Assembly (NCBI RefSeq): GCF_000621485.1
Contig: NZ_JHYF01000001.1
Coordinates: 124,001 to 188,000, forward strand
Source of the DNA: Alkaliphilus transvaalensis ATCC 700919
Lineage (GTDB): Bacteria > Bacillota > Clostridia > Peptostreptococcales > Natronincolaceae
Direction: 5' to 3'
DNA length: 64,000 nucleotides
Below the pieces are notes generated by a model, which was not told where the DNA came from, made no database searches, and worked only from the letters and a program-made list of their open reading frames with translations. Shown one piece after another: positions 1 to 9,176 of the stretch. How positions within the stretch are numbered: the stretch's first letter is position 1; each line of letters begins with the position of its first letter. A program made the position numbers and the translations under genes.

Positions 1-207
1 TTTATTAATGAAGGTGATTGCACATGGTATCAGTTGGCACAAGAGATCTGTAGACTTCGAAAAATTGAGGCAAAGGTAAATCCTATTAAATCTGAAACAT
101 TACAAAAGAAAGCTAAAAGACCGAAAAATTCAAGCTTAATGAATAACTCAAACATAAAGTTAAGACCATGGCAGGATGCTTTAGAGGCCTTTCTAAAGAG
201 TATCTAG
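1..207 (+). CDS. rmlD: dTDP-4-dehydrorhamnose reductase, C-terminal fragment
   Basis: The reading frame is open from base 1 and stops at TAG 205-207, leaving 68 residues of a gene that starts outside the window. The visible text has the typical RmlD C-terminus: a TNEGxCxWYxxAxEI-like helix, then KRPKNSxL and a final LRPWQDALEAFL. RmlD is the last NADPH-dependent step of dTDP-L-rhamnose synthesis for cell-surface polysaccharide. That function is family knowledge. The identification rests only on this tail because the catalytic and cofactor regions are not visible. Confidence 0.75.
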   Translation, partial: FINEGDCTWYQLAQEICRLRKIEAKVNPIKSETLQKKAKRPKNSSLMNNSNIKLRPWQDALEAFLKSI

Positions 208-584
208 TCTAACCATAAATGAAGCATCTTATAAAGTAGGCAAAATACAATATACAAAAAAACATAATAAATATTCCCAAGGATTGTAACAAAAAAATAT
301 GAAAAAATTATCATATCAAAACATAGCTCCTACAGAAATAGTAGGAGTTTTAAAATGCCTAAAAATGGATATGATATGCAAGTGCATAGAAACACAAAAC
401 AGTGAAGTTTTCATTTTGATTAATATAAAAATAATTGATGATGTAGTTTCCTCAAATGAAAAACTTAAAATCTAAAATTCTATTTAAAAAACTTACACTT
501 AGGTATCTATTCTTGATGCGTCATTTTTAATGGAGGATTAGTAACAAATGAAAAAAATATAATAATTATTTTCCAATTGTAATG
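208..584. other. intergenic region between rmlD and iscR
   Basis: A/T-rich spacer of almost 380 bases. The only clear structure is the stem-loop at 327-352. I see no ORF with a ribosome binding site. The stretch separates a surface-polysaccharide gene from the iron-sulfur operon. Confidence 0.6.
327..352 (+). terminator. candidate terminator hairpin
   Basis: CTCCTAC at 327-333 pairs perfectly with GTAGGAG at 341-347 around a 7-base loop and is followed by four T. It lies 120 bases after the rmlD stop, so it is a plausible but somewhat distant terminator for that operon. Confidence 0.5.
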
Positions 585-613
585 TTGACAAGCCAACTAG
601 GGTATAATATACT
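585..613 (+). promoter_or_regulatory. housekeeping promoter of the isc operon
   Basis: TTGACA at 585-590 and TATACT at 608-613 are separated by exactly 17 bases. This is a near-consensus vegetative promoter about 50 bases upstream of iscR. An overlapping TATAAT at 603-608 would give only 12 bases of spacing and is less likely to be the -10. The A/T-rich spacer would be a natural place for IscR autoregulation, but I cannot identify an operator. Confidence 0.75.
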
Positions 614-663
614 TAAAATGAATTCCAATCAATTCACTTGGGATTAAAGGAGTGATAGAGAAT

Positions 664-1113
664 ATGAAACTTTCTACAAAAGGAAGATACGGATTAAAGG
701 CAATGTATGACTTGGCAATTCATTACGGAGATGGACCGATCGCCTTAAAAAATATAGCAGAAAGACAACGAATTTCCGATCATTACTTAGAGCAACTCAT
801 TGCAAACTTAAGAAAGGCAGGACTAGTTAAGAGTGTTAGAGGTGCCCAAGGGGGCTATATGCTAGCTTATCCGCCAGAAAAGATTACTGTTGGTAGTATT
901 ATACGTACATTAGAAGGCCCATTAGGACCATCAGATTGTGTATTAGAAGAAGACGCTACCAATTGTGACAACGCAGAATGTTGTGTGACTAGGGTAATCT
1001 GGGAAAAAATTAGAATTAGTATTAGTGATGTAATTGATTCAATAACCCTTCAAGATATGGTGGAGGATTATCATAAAATTAAGAATAAAGAACACTATAT
1101 GTTCTATATATAG
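664..1113 (+). CDS. iscR: Rrf2-family iron-sulfur cluster regulator IscR
   Basis: Rrf2-family winged-helix regulator of 149 residues. The ATG at 664 is preferred over the in-frame GTG at 652 because AAAGGAG at 646-652 overlaps that GTG and lies 11 bases before the ATG. The protein then begins MKLSTKGRYGLKAM, as in the family. The HTH lies at about residues 10-60. Cysteines at 92, 101, 106 and 107 are in the region that ligates the [2Fe-2S] cluster in IscR. The C-terminal YMFYI is also seen in Bacillus CymR, which lacks these cysteines. Iron-sulfur sensing is therefore likely. The gene is first of the iscR-iscS-iscU operon and probably represses it. Confidence 0.88.
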   Translation: MKLSTKGRYGLKAMYDLAIHYGDGPIALKNIAERQRISDHYLEQLIANLRKAGLVKSVRGAQGGYMLAYPPEKITVGSIIRTLEGPLGPSDCVLEEDATNCDNAECCVTRVIWEKIRISISDVIDSITLQDMVEDYHKIKNKEHYMFYI

Positions 1114-1150
1114 ACCAGTATAAAGGTAGAACACATAAGGAGATGGTTTA

Positions 1151-2329
1151 ATGAAAAAACGAGTTTATTTAGACTATTCAGCTACAACACCAATGAAAAA
1201 AGAAGTTCTAGATGAAATGTTACCTTTTTTTAACGTCCAATTTGGGAATCCTTCAAGTATTCACTGTTTCGGACGAGAAAATAAGGCAGCAATTGATAAA
1301 TCCCGAACCACTATTGCTAAGACACTAAATGCTGGGGTAGATGAAATCTTCTTCACAGGCGGTGGATCAGAGTCTGATAACTGGGCAATAAAAGGAGTAG
1401 CTAGTGCCTTAAAGAACAAAGGTAAACATATTATAACTACTGAAATTGAACACCATGCTGTTCTACACACCTGTCAATTTTTAGAAAAAGAAGGGTATGA
1501 TGTAACCTACTTAAAAGTTGATAAATATGGACTAATCGATATAGAAGAATTAAAGGCTGCCATTAGGCCTGACACGATTTTAATAACGATTATGTATGCC
1601 AATAATGAGATTGGAACCCTACAACCGATTAAAGAAATTGGAAAAATAGCAAAAGAAAACAAAATTATTTTCCATACTGATGCTGTACAAGCTTATGGAA
1701 ATATTGAAATGGATGTTAATGAGTTAGGTGTAGATTTGATGTCATTATCAGCCCATAAGGTTTACGGACCTAAGGGAATTGGTCTTTTATACATTAGAAA
1801 AGGTACAAAAATTCAGCCAATCATCCACGGTGGAGCTCAGGAAAGAAGAAGAAGAGCGGGAACAGAAAATGTACCAGCAATCGTAGGTTTTGGCAAAGCG
1901 GCTGAACTAGCCTATGAAAACATTGAAGAACATTCAAGTAGATTGATTTACTTAAGAGATAAATTAATTAATGGTTTGACAGAAAAGATTCCTTTTGTTC
2001 ATTTAAATGGACATCCAACTAAACGATTACCAGGGAATGTAAATATTAGTATTGAATTTATTGAAGGCGAATCTCTATTATTAATGCTAGATATGGTTGG
2101 AGTTGCATGTTCAAGTGGTTCGGCTTGTACTTCTGGCTCATTAGATCCTTCCCATGTACTGATGGCAATTGGATTGACCCATGAAACAGCCCATGGTTCC
2201 CTCAGACTAACCATTGGAGACTATACAACAGAAGAAGATATAGATTATGTGATAGAAAATTTACCACCAATCGTTGAAAGACTTAGACAAATGTCACCAC
2301 TATATGAGAAAGTAAAGGGAGGAAATTAA
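1151..2329 (+). CDS. iscS: cysteine desulfurase, IscS/NifS type
   Basis: Pyridoxal-phosphate enzyme of 392 residues, normal length for group I cysteine desulfurases. It removes sulfur from L-cysteine as a persulfide for Fe-S clusters and tRNA thiolation. Visible motifs are the His pair at 101-102, Asp177, the PLP lysine K203 in SAHKVYGPKG, and the catalytic loop SSGSACTSGS with Cys326. The ribosome binding site AAGGAG is well placed. The gene ends two bases before iscU and follows iscR by 37 bases, so the three form one operon. B. subtilis carries yrvO plus mnmA at this locus. No mnmA is present here, and iscU takes its place. Confidence 0.95.
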   Translation: MKKRVYLDYSATTPMKKEVLDEMLPFFNVQFGNPSSIHCFGRENKAAIDKSRTTIAKTLNAGVDEIFFTGGGSESDNWAIKGVASALKNKGKHIITTEIEHHAVLHTCQFLEKEGYDVTYLKVDKYGLIDIEELKAAIRPDTILITIMYANNEIGTLQPIKEIGKIAKENKIIFHTDAVQAYGNIEMDVNELGVDLMSLSAHKVYGPKGIGLLYIRKGTKIQPIIHGGAQERRRRAGTENVPAIVGFGKAAELAYENIEEHSSRLIYLRDKLINGLTEKIPFVHLNGHPTKRLPGNVNISIEFIEGESLLLMLDMVGVACSSGSACTSGSLDPSHVLMAIGLTHETAHGSLRLTIGDYTTEEDIDYVIENLPPIVERLRQMSPLYEKVKGGN

Positions 2330-2330
2330 T

Positions 2331-2780
2331 ATGTACAGTGAAAAAGTAATGGATCATTTTACAAACCCTAGAAATGTTGGAGAAATAGAAAATGCAGATG
2401 CAGTAGGTCAAGTAGGTAATGTTAAGTGTGGAGACATTATGAAAATGTATCTTAAAATAGAAAATGATACAATTGTAGATGTAAAATTTAAAACCTTTGG
2501 TTGTGGTTCTGCCATTGCAACTTCAAGTATGGCAACAGAAATGATAAAGGGTAAAACTGTAAAAGAAGCCTTAAACCTATCAAATAGAGCTGTTGCTGAG
2601 GCATTAGATGGACTTCCGCCAGTAAAAATGCACTGTTCTGTTTTAGCAGAGCAGGCGGTTAAATCAGCTATTTACAATTATGCCCAAAAAAATGACTTAT
2701 ATTTCGAAGAATTAGAAGGTTTTAATCCAGACGAAGACCATGATCACCACGATCATGGACATGAAGACGAAGAACACTAA
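2331..2780 (+). CDS. iscU: iron-sulfur cluster scaffold protein, IscU/NifU N-terminal type
   Basis: Scaffold protein of 149 residues on which Fe-S clusters are built with sulfur from IscS. The three cluster-binding cysteines are Cys33 (VKCGD), Cys58 (FGCGSA) and Cys102 (KMHCS). The last 16 or so residues are very rich in His, Asp and Glu (DHDHHDHGHEDEEH), a tail that probably binds metal and is common in clostridial members. It starts one base after the iscS stop and is followed by a strong terminator, closing the isc operon. Confidence 0.92.
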   Translation: MYSEKVMDHFTNPRNVGEIENADAVGQVGNVKCGDIMKMYLKIENDTIVDVKFKTFGCGSAIATSSMATEMIKGKTVKEALNLSNRAVAEALDGLPPVKMHCSVLAEQAVKSAIYNYAQKNDLYFEELEGFNPDEDHDHHDHGHEDEEH

Positions 2781-2806
2781 AATTTTATGATTATACTTTA
2801 TAGAGA

Positions 2807-2839
2807 AATACAGGGATTGATTCCCTGTATTTTTTTTTT
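2807..2839 (+). terminator. isc operon terminator
   Basis: AATACAGGGA at 2807-2816 and TCCCTGTATT at 2822-2831 form a perfect 10-bp stem with a 5-base loop, followed by an unbroken T run. Confidence 0.9.
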
Positions 2840-2885
2840 GTAGGGGGCAAAAAATAATGATATCTATTTGAAAAGAGGGATATAT

Positions 2886-3434
2886 ATGATAAAAGGAAGT
2901 GAGTTAATCGGAGGAAAAATTTTTGATTCTAATAATCATTTAATGGACTATCATGTAAAAGAGCTGGTCTACTGTCTTAAAAAATTAAAAGTATTAGGTT
3001 TGATAGTGGAAAAGCAGCCTAAAGGTAAAGGAAAAAAAGTTGTTCCTTACAAAAAAATAAAAGATATTAGACAACAGGAGATCGTAATCACATCCCATAG
3101 GGAAATATTAAGTCCTAGTCAAATCCCAGAAATAGAAGTAGCACTAGAGAATCCATCTGTCATGATTGGTTTTGAAATTTACGGAATGAAGGGCGAGTTG
3201 GTTGGCATTGTGAAGGATACATTAATAGAGATTAAAACAGGAAAGATTGTGGCGCTTTTAATTAGTGAAGGTGTCCTCACAGATATTATAAATGGATATG
3301 GAATTATTTTCTTATCGGAGCATATAAATTTTGATAAGAAAAATATTATTTTGAATCATGTAAATATGAATGATATGATTTATTATCAATATGGTGGTTT
3401 GAAAAAAATGCTTGGTATAGAACAGGAAAATTAA
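2886..3434 (+). CDS. PRC-barrel domain protein, YrrD-like
   Basis: Protein of 182 residues with two PRC-barrel-like repeats, at about residues 1-75 and 78-160, each with an N-terminal G-x-x-V/I pattern. The ATG at 2886 is chosen because AGAGGG at 2874-2879 sits 6 bases upstream. The in-frame TTG at 2868 would lack a binding site. PRC-barrel proteins of this kind (B. subtilis YrrD) have no established enzyme activity. Position next to a YrrI-type permease and alaS matches conserved Firmicutes gene order. Function is not known. Confidence 0.75.
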   Translation: MIKGSELIGGKIFDSNNHLMDYHVKELVYCLKKLKVLGLIVEKQPKGKGKKVVPYKKIKDIRQQEIVITSHREILSPSQIPEIEVALENPSVMIGFEIYGMKGELVGIVKDTLIEIKTGKIVALLISEGVLTDIINGYGIIFLSEHINFDKKNIILNHVNMNDMIYYQYGGLKKMLGIEQEN

Positions 3435-3477
3435 CAAAAACTATTAAGGAAAACTCTTAGAAAAAGGAGTGGATACT

Positions 3478-3648
3478 ATGAATAGAAGTACCATGATGGG
3501 TTTAGTTACTGGAAGTTTATTGGGGGCAACAGTTGGACTTTATGCAGCTTCCCAAATGAGTCCAAGGGATAGAAAAAAAGCCTTAAAAACAACCAAAAGG
3601 ATGCTATCGAAGGCTACTAGTAATATGTTAGGGATGGGAATATTTTAA
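3478..3648 (+). CDS. small YtxH-like membrane-anchored protein
   Basis: A 56-residue ORF starting at ATG 3478 with AAAAAGGAG about 8 bases upstream. Residues 7-23 (MGLVTGSLLGATVGLYA) form one glycine-rich hydrophobic segment, followed by a basic tail with several Lys and Arg. This matches the short YtxH-type or Gly-zipper proteins common in clostridia. No catalytic motif is visible. It lies 43 bases after the PRC-barrel gene on the same strand and is closed by its own hairpin, so the two are probably co-transcribed. Confidence 0.7.
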   Translation: MNRSTMMGLVTGSLLGATVGLYAASQMSPRDRKKALKTTKRMLSKATSNMLGMGIF

Positions 3649-3686
3649 TTATTTAAAAGCAGCTAATAAAGCTGCTTTTAAATAAG
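3649..3686 (+). terminator. terminator after the YtxH-like gene
   Basis: A long, nearly perfect inverted repeat directly after the stop codon: TTATTTAAAAGCAGC, a 7-base loop, then GCTGCTTTTAAATAA. The T run lies in the 3' arm, so the G/C-rich core plus TTTT acts as a terminator. Confidence 0.75.
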
Positions 3687-3718
3687 GTATTTTTTCTGGA
3701 AAAGAGAGGGGGATTAAG

Positions 3719-4951
3719 ATGGATCATCCAACAATTCAAACAATATCCAACAGTATTCAAGAAATTGCTACTGGAGACTTTCTTAAAAATTTCCTTCTTT
3801 TTGTAACACAAATACTATTGGTTTTTTTAATTGTTTTTATTTTATATTATCTAATTCATATAGGAAATAAACATGTTGATTCAAGACGTAGAATTAATTT
3901 CGAGAGAAGGCAAATTTTAAATATTATTCTGGTTTTCCTATTAGTCTCCATTGGCCTAGTTTTTTTTAGGATTAGGGGAATTTTATTGGAACTATTAACC
4001 CCTTTTATTGGTGCCATAGCCTTAGCTTACATACTAAACCCCTTAGTAAAGACCCTATGCAAAAAAGGGATTCCAAGATTATGGGGAGTACTTATTATTT
4101 ATTTATCCATAGGGGTAGTTGTTTTAGCATTGTCACTAACCATTATTCCTAAAATGACAGGAGAAATTCGGGGTCTTATGGAGATTTTGCCTGACTTCGG
4201 TAATGGAGCCTACGAATTTATTCATGACGCATATATTAAGTTTAATCGTAATCTTGAAAATTTACCACCAGAGTTTGATGGGGTAAGAAATTTACTTCAA
4301 ATTAATATTGATCGAGGGCAAGAAATCGTATTAAATGTATTAACAAGTGTGACGAATACCTTATTATCCATATTTGGAAAGGTATTTAGTATTATTTTAA
4401 TTCCAATACTAGCCTTTTATTTTTTAAAGGATGCAGAGGAGTTTAAAAAATCTATTGTTTTGTTAATTCCTAGCAAAGTAAGAAGAAAGGCCTTAGAAAT
4501 GGCTAAAGATTTCGATGATGTCCTTGGAGGATTTATAAGAGGGCAATTAATTGTTGCATCCTTTGTTGGTATTTTAACTATGATAGCCTTACTAATTTTG
4601 CAGGTAGACTTTGCTATATTAGTTGGGTTAATAGCTGGTATCGCCAATATCATACCCTATTTTGGACCAGTTATCGGTATTATACCTGGAGTTTTTTTTG
4701 CATTAATGGATAGTCCCATAAAAGCATTATGGGTTGTGATCGTCTTTACAATCATTCAACAAATAGAAAGTGCCATCCTGTCGCCTAAAATTGTTGGGAA
4801 AAGTGTAGGAATCCATCCTGTTTGGGTAATTCTATCATTATTGGTGGGAGGTAGACTTTTTGGACTATTGGGACTGTTAATTGCTGTACCTGCAGCTGGA
4901 GTTCTTAAGGTTTTAGGAAAGCATATTATCCTATATATTGTTAAATTTTAA
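3719..4951 (+). CDS. AI-2E family (UPF0118) membrane transporter, YrrI-like
   Basis: Polytopic membrane protein of 410 residues with about eight hydrophobic segments: one near 25-45, a pair at about 68-105, one near 118-142, and a dense C-terminal block from about 205 to 405. The C-terminal block contains the FIRGQLIVAS and PYFGPVIGIIPGV patterns typical of the AI-2E/PerM family. Members export small solutes or ions, and the true substrate is usually unknown. Its location between a yrrD-like gene and alaS matches B. subtilis yrrI. Confidence 0.85.
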   Translation: MDHPTIQTISNSIQEIATGDFLKNFLLFVTQILLVFLIVFILYYLIHIGNKHVDSRRRINFERRQILNIILVFLLVSIGLVFFRIRGILLELLTPFIGAIALAYILNPLVKTLCKKGIPRLWGVLIIYLSIGVVVLALSLTIIPKMTGEIRGLMEILPDFGNGAYEFIHDAYIKFNRNLENLPPEFDGVRNLLQINIDRGQEIVLNVLTSVTNTLLSIFGKVFSIILIPILAFYFLKDAEEFKKSIVLLIPSKVRRKALEMAKDFDDVLGGFIRGQLIVASFVGILTMIALLILQVDFAILVGLIAGIANIIPYFGPVIGIIPGVFFALMDSPIKALWVVIVFTIIQQIESAILSPKIVGKSVGIHPVWVILSLLVGGRLFGLLGLLIAVPAAGVLKVLGKHIILYIVKF

Positions 4952-5054
4952 AACTTTGCTAATTTTCTGTTACTTCTTGGCATAAATATAGTATAATTGG
5001 GTATAGGAAAATAATACCTGTTAAGAAAAACAGTAAGATTGGAGGAATATATAT

Positions 5055-5825
5055 ATGTGGACTAGAGCTGAACTAAAATCGAGGGCAAAAAGCGTTTTAA
5101 AAGCAATTTATTGGAGGGGGCTATTGGTCAGTCTGTTAGTTATTATATCCGGAAATGGCTCTAATGGAGGGATCAATTTTAATTTACGAAATAATGATAG
5201 GACTCATATTTGGGTTGATCGTGTAGGCGATTTCCTCCCAAGTTATAATTATAGTTACTCACCTACATCTTTAATTTTTGTGGTATTAATGGTAGCACTG
5301 GTTATGATAATTATAGGAAGCTTGTATCGACTTTTATTAGGAGTACATCTTGAGGTTGGTGGAAGGCGTTTTTTCATCAAAGCTGCAATTGAAAAAAATG
5401 CCCAGCTAGAGGAAATTGGTTATACTTTTAATAAACGTAGCTATCTAAGTGTAGTTAAAACAATGCTGTATAGAGGTGTCTTATTGTTTCTTTGGACATT
5501 ACTATTGATTATCCCTGGTATAATTAAAGGATACGCCTATCGAATGGTACCTTATATTTTAGCTGAGAATCCTAACATTGGATACAAAAGGGCAGTGGAA
5601 CTTAGTAACCAAATGACTAAGGGACAAAAAATGGAGATCTTTATTTTAGACCTATCCTTTATTGGTTGGTATATATTAGGAGGCTTAGCTTTTGTTGTCG
5701 GTATTATATTTGTAATGCCCTATGTTAATGCCACTAACGCAGAACTATATTTAAAACTAAGGGAAAAAGCATTAGAAGATGGCATTTGTACTTTGTCGGA
5801 GTTAGAGGTGGAGTTTCAAAAATAA
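5055..5825 (+). CDS. DUF975 family integral membrane protein
   Basis: Protein of 256 residues that opens with MWTRAELKSRAKSVLKAIYW, the signature start of DUF975 proteins. Hydrophobic segments lie near 70-92, 135-158 and 195-225. A TKGQKMEIFILDLSFIGWYILG motif near residue 190 is also typical. The family has no known biochemical role. A GGAGG site precedes the ATG. No strong terminator follows before the T-box promoter. Confidence 0.8.
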   Translation: MWTRAELKSRAKSVLKAIYWRGLLVSLLVIISGNGSNGGINFNLRNNDRTHIWVDRVGDFLPSYNYSYSPTSLIFVVLMVALVMIIIGSLYRLLLGVHLEVGGRRFFIKAAIEKNAQLEEIGYTFNKRSYLSVVKTMLYRGVLLFLWTLLLIIPGIIKGYAYRMVPYILAENPNIGYKRAVELSNQMTKGQKMEIFILDLSFIGWYILGGLAFVVGIIFVMPYVNATNAELYLKLREKALEDGICTLSELEVEFQK

Positions 5826-5838
5826 TCTATAACAATGA

Positions 5839-5868
5839 TTGACAAAACCCCCAACAACGTAATATAAT
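5839..5868 (+). promoter_or_regulatory. promoter of the alaS T-box transcript
   Basis: TTGACA at 5839-5844 and TATAAT at 5863-5868 are exact consensus hexamers with an 18-base spacer. They lie just upstream of the T-box leader and some 500 bases before alaS. Confidence 0.8.
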
Positions 5869-5874
5869 TCTTAT

Positions 5875-6137
5875 AATAATTCTTATAACTTAATATTTCA
5901 AAGGCGATGAAGAGAAGGAGTAGTATGGATGGATTCTTATAGAGAGGAGGTTCTTGGCTGGAAAACCTCTAGATACACCATGGGAAGCAGTCTCAGAGCT
6001 ATAATCTTGAAATAGTAGTAGAGATTATCGGTAAATCCGTTATTATTTTAAACCAAAGCGACCTTTCAGGTAATTAGGGTGGTACCGCGGGTATTCCTCG
6101 TCCCTATTTATATCTAATTAAGGTGGCTTTTTATTTT
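5875..6137 (+). ncRNA. T-box riboswitch, alanine-type, upstream of alaS
   Basis: The invariant T-box AGGGTGGTACCGCG is at 6076-6089. Upstream is a Stem I region with the AGTA element near 5919-5924 and a GGGAA-GCA context. The GCA at 5987-5989 is a candidate specifier codon for alanine. Downstream, TAATTAG (6071-6077) can pair with CTAATTA (6114-6120), followed by a T-rich tract, as a terminator alternative to the antiterminator. Such leaders read uncharged tRNA and let transcription through when tRNA-Ala is uncharged. The amino acid is supported by the alaS context; the specifier choice is my inference. Confidence 0.92.
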
Positions 6138-6146
6138 TGTATTTCA

Positions 6147-6241
6147 TTGAAGAAATTGCATAAAACCATAAGGCTGAATTTATATTAGGATTTATCCATT
6201 AATATAAAACTAAACTCATATTAACAGTGCAATTTCCTTGA
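6147..6241. repeat. degenerate dispersed repeat with imperfect inverted ends
   Basis: The segment starts TTGAAGAAATTGCA (6147-6160) and ends TGCAATTTCCTTGA (6228-6241), which pair at 11 of 14 positions. The ends and the ATTAATATAAAA-like core resemble the 141-bp element at 61128-61268. It lies in the alaS leader after the T-box and shows no ORF. Confidence 0.5.
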
Positions 6242-6365
6242 CTATAATTATTTTATCGTATTTTAATTTTAGAAATTAAAATAAGCCATCTATTAATGAA
6301 ACAAACTAATAGTACTTTGAGATGAAGTTAATAAAACTTTACATAAACTATGAGGAGGAAATGAT

Positions 6366-9008
6366 ATGGAAAAGAAAGGATTAAATGAAATTAGAAAATT
6401 GTTTTTAGACTTCTTCGAGTCTAAGGGACATTTAATAACCCCTAGTGCACCATTAGTACCACAAAATGATAACAGTTTGCTACTGATTAATGCGGGAATG
6501 GCTCCATTAAAGCCCTATTTTTCAGGAACGGAAATTCCCCCTAAAAATAGAATGGCTTCCTGTCAAAAGTGTATTCGTACAGGAGATATTGAAAATGTAG
6601 GAAAAACTTCACGACATGCAACCTTCTTTGAAATGTTAGGAAACTTTTCATTTGGAGATTATTTCAAAAAAGAATCAATTCAATGGGGATGGGAATTCGT
6701 AACGGAATACTTAAAATTACCCCTAGACCGTGTGTGGGTTAGTGTTTACGAAGAAGATGATGAAGCCTATGATATTTGGACTAAAATGGTTGGTGTTCCT
6801 GAAGAGAAGATGGTTCGTCTGGGGAAAGCCGATAACTTCTGGGAAATAGGGATCGGGCCATGTGGACCCTGTTCAGAACTCTATTATGATAGAGGTGAAA
6901 AATATGGTTGTGGCTCACCTGATTGTATGCCAGGTTGCGAATGTGATCGTTTTGTAGAATTTTGGAACCATGTATTTACTCAATTTGATAAAGACGAAGC
7001 AGGCAACTATAATCTTTTACCAAACCCGAATATTGATACAGGGATGGGCCTAGAGCGAATCGCTTGTATTATGCAAGATGTAGACTCTATATTTGATATT
7101 GATACAATGAAGTTTATAAGAGATCAAGCATGTGAAAAAACTTCGACAAAATACAATGAAGACCCTAAAAAGGATACCTCCATCAGAATCATAACCGACC
7201 ATATTCGTTCTATTTCTTTTATGGTATGTGATGGTGTAATCCCTAGTAATGAAGGAAGAGGCTATGTTTTAAGAAGATTGTTAAGAAGGGCAGCTCGTCA
7301 TGGTAAGTTACTAGGTAGAAGTAATGCCTTCCTATTTGAAATGGTTGATGCTGTTATTAAAATGTTTGGAGAAACTTATACTGAGCTAGTTGAAAAAAGA
7401 GAATATATTCAAAGAGTCATTAAGGTAGAGGAAGAAAGATTCCAAGAAACTATCCATCAAGGGATTGATATTTTAAACGAATATATTTCTAATATGGAAG
7501 AATCAGGAGAAAAAACATTAACAGGTGAGGTTGCTTTTAAACTTTACGACACCTTTGGTTTCCCCTTAGATTTAACTAAAGAAATCCTAGAAGAGAAGGG
7601 ACTTTTAGTAGATGAAGAAGGCTTTTCAAATGAAATGGAAAAGCAAAGGGAGCGAGCTAGAAAAGCAAGAGCAGGAGAAGCCAATGAAGGTTGGAAGGAT
7701 GATGTTTTTGCAACTTTAGATAAGAATATTAAAACAAACTTCATTGGTTATGGAAATCTCTCTGGAAAGGGAGCTGTTTTATCAATTATACACAACCAAA
7801 GGGTTGTTGAAGAAATTGGAGTCGGCGAAGAAGCGATATTGATTTTAGATGAGACTCCCTTCTATGGCGAAGGTGGGGGTCAAATAGGGGATAAAGGAGT
7901 AATTTACAAGGATTCTTTTAAAGCTACTGTGCTAGACACCAAAAAAGGTACTAACAATAGAATTCATCTTATTGTAAAGATAGAAGATGGAAAGATTAGT
8001 GTAGGAGATCGAGTAGATGGGAAAGTGGATGAGACCCTAAGAAAGAATACTGAAAGAAATCATACAGCGACCCATTTACTTCATAAAGCCCTTAAGAAAG
8101 TAGTAGGTAACCACGTTCAACAGGCAGGCTCGCTAGTAACACCAGAAAGGCTACGTTTTGACTTTACCCATTTTGAAGGATTAACGCAAGATCAATTAAG
8201 ACAGATTGAAGAAATTATAAATGGAAAGATTCTTGATGCTTTAGAAGTAGAGGCTTTTGAAACTTCTATTAAAGAAGCTAAAGAAATGGGAGCAGAAGCC
8301 CTATTTGGTGAAAAATATGGCGACACAGTAAGAGTTGTTAAAGCTGGTGAATTTAGCACAGAACTTTGTGGTGGAACCCATGTAAAAAATACAAGCGAGA
8401 TCGGTACCTTCTTAATTTTAAGTGAGGGAGGAATCGCAGCAGGGACTAGAAGAATAGAAGCATTAACAGGATCCGAAGCCTATAATTTTATCAAAGAGCA
8501 AAGAAGTACACTTACAAAGGTTGCTGAAATTGTTAAAACTCAAGAAAATCTACTATTAAATCGATTAGAAGCCATCATGGCAGAGTTAAAGGAAAAGGAT
8601 CGAGAAATAGATAAATTAAAGAGTCAATTGGCATCTGGCGCAACTGATGATATTTTAGCTGGAGCAGAAATCATTAATGATACAAAGGTAGTTCTTCACC
8701 ATATGGGTACAGCAAATATGGATGATTTACGAAAAGTTACTGATGTTATTAAAGAAAAGATTGAAACGGGAGTAATTGTTTTAGCAGGTGAGAATGATGG
8801 GAAGGCAAGCTTTGTTGCAGTTGTGACAAAAAATCTAATTTCTAAAGGATTACACGCTGGTAATCTAGTTAAGGAAGCTGCAAAAATTACTGGTGGTGGC
8901 GGTGGAGGTAGACCCGACATGGCACAAGCTGGTGGGAAAAATGCTGATAAAATAAATGAGGCATTAGAAACTGTAAAAACTTTAGTTAAAGAGCAATTAA
9001 ATGGGTAA
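6366..9008 (+). CDS. alaS: alanyl-tRNA synthetase
   Basis: Class II synthetase of 880 residues, standard length. The N-terminal catalytic core starts with EIRKLFLDFFESKGH and includes RTGDIENVG and the GMGLERI motif 3 region. The editing domain carries the zinc ligands HTATH (about residue 565) and CGGTH (about residue 668). The C-terminal DHHA1-type domain ends with a glycine-rich GGGGGGRPDMAQAGG. It charges tRNA-Ala and hydrolyses mischarged Ser/Gly-tRNA-Ala. GAGGAGG-like binding sequence precedes the ATG. Expression is probably set by the upstream T-box. ireB follows within 170 bases. Confidence 0.98.
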   Translation: MEKKGLNEIRKLFLDFFESKGHLITPSAPLVPQNDNSLLLINAGMAPLKPYFSGTEIPPKNRMASCQKCIRTGDIENVGKTSRHATFFEMLGNFSFGDYFKKESIQWGWEFVTEYLKLPLDRVWVSVYEEDDEAYDIWTKMVGVPEEKMVRLGKADNFWEIGIGPCGPCSELYYDRGEKYGCGSPDCMPGCECDRFVEFWNHVFTQFDKDEAGNYNLLPNPNIDTGMGLERIACIMQDVDSIFDIDTMKFIRDQACEKTSTKYNEDPKKDTSIRIITDHIRSISFMVCDGVIPSNEGRGYVLRRLLRRAARHGKLLGRSNAFLFEMVDAVIKMFGETYTELVEKREYIQRVIKVEEERFQETIHQGIDILNEYISNMEESGEKTLTGEVAFKLYDTFGFPLDLTKEILEEKGLLVDEEGFSNEMEKQRERARKARAGEANEGWKDDVFATLDKNIKTNFIGYGNLSGKGAVLSIIHNQRVVEEIGVGEEAILILDETPFYGEGGGQIGDKGVIYKDSFKATVLDTKKGTNNRIHLIVKIEDGKISVGDRVDGKVDETLRKNTERNHTATHLLHKALKKVVGNHVQQAGSLVTPERLRFDFTHFEGLTQDQLRQIEEIINGKILDALEVEAFETSIKEAKEMGAEALFGEKYGDTVRVVKAGEFSTELCGGTHVKNTSEIGTFLILSEGGIAAGTRRIEALTGSEAYNFIKEQRSTLTKVAEIVKTQENLLLNRLEAIMAELKEKDREIDKLKSQLASGATDDILAGAEIINDTKVVLHHMGTANMDDLRKVTDVIKEKIETGVIVLAGENDGKASFVAVVTKNLISKGLHAGNLVKEAAKITGGGGGGRPDMAQAGGKNADKINEALETVKTLVKEQLNG

Positions 9009-9176
9009 AATAATAGGGCATGGAGATTATCCATGCCTTGTCTTATAAGTTAGTCTCAATGATAATAATTTTTATGACTAGATCCACCACTAAAAAAGAA
9101 AAAGAAATTCTTTAAATTGAGGTATAGGGGATTAATATGGTAAAATAATAATAACTGATAGAAGGGAGTGTTTAAA

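Noticed and set aside
603-608. TATAAT as the -10 of the isc promoter
   Set aside because: Only 12 bases from TTGACA; TATACT at 608-613 gives the proper 17.
8696-9034. 112-residue minus-strand frame at the end of alaS
   Set aside because: Antisense to the glycine-rich alaS C-terminus, giving a poly-Pro run that is an artefact.
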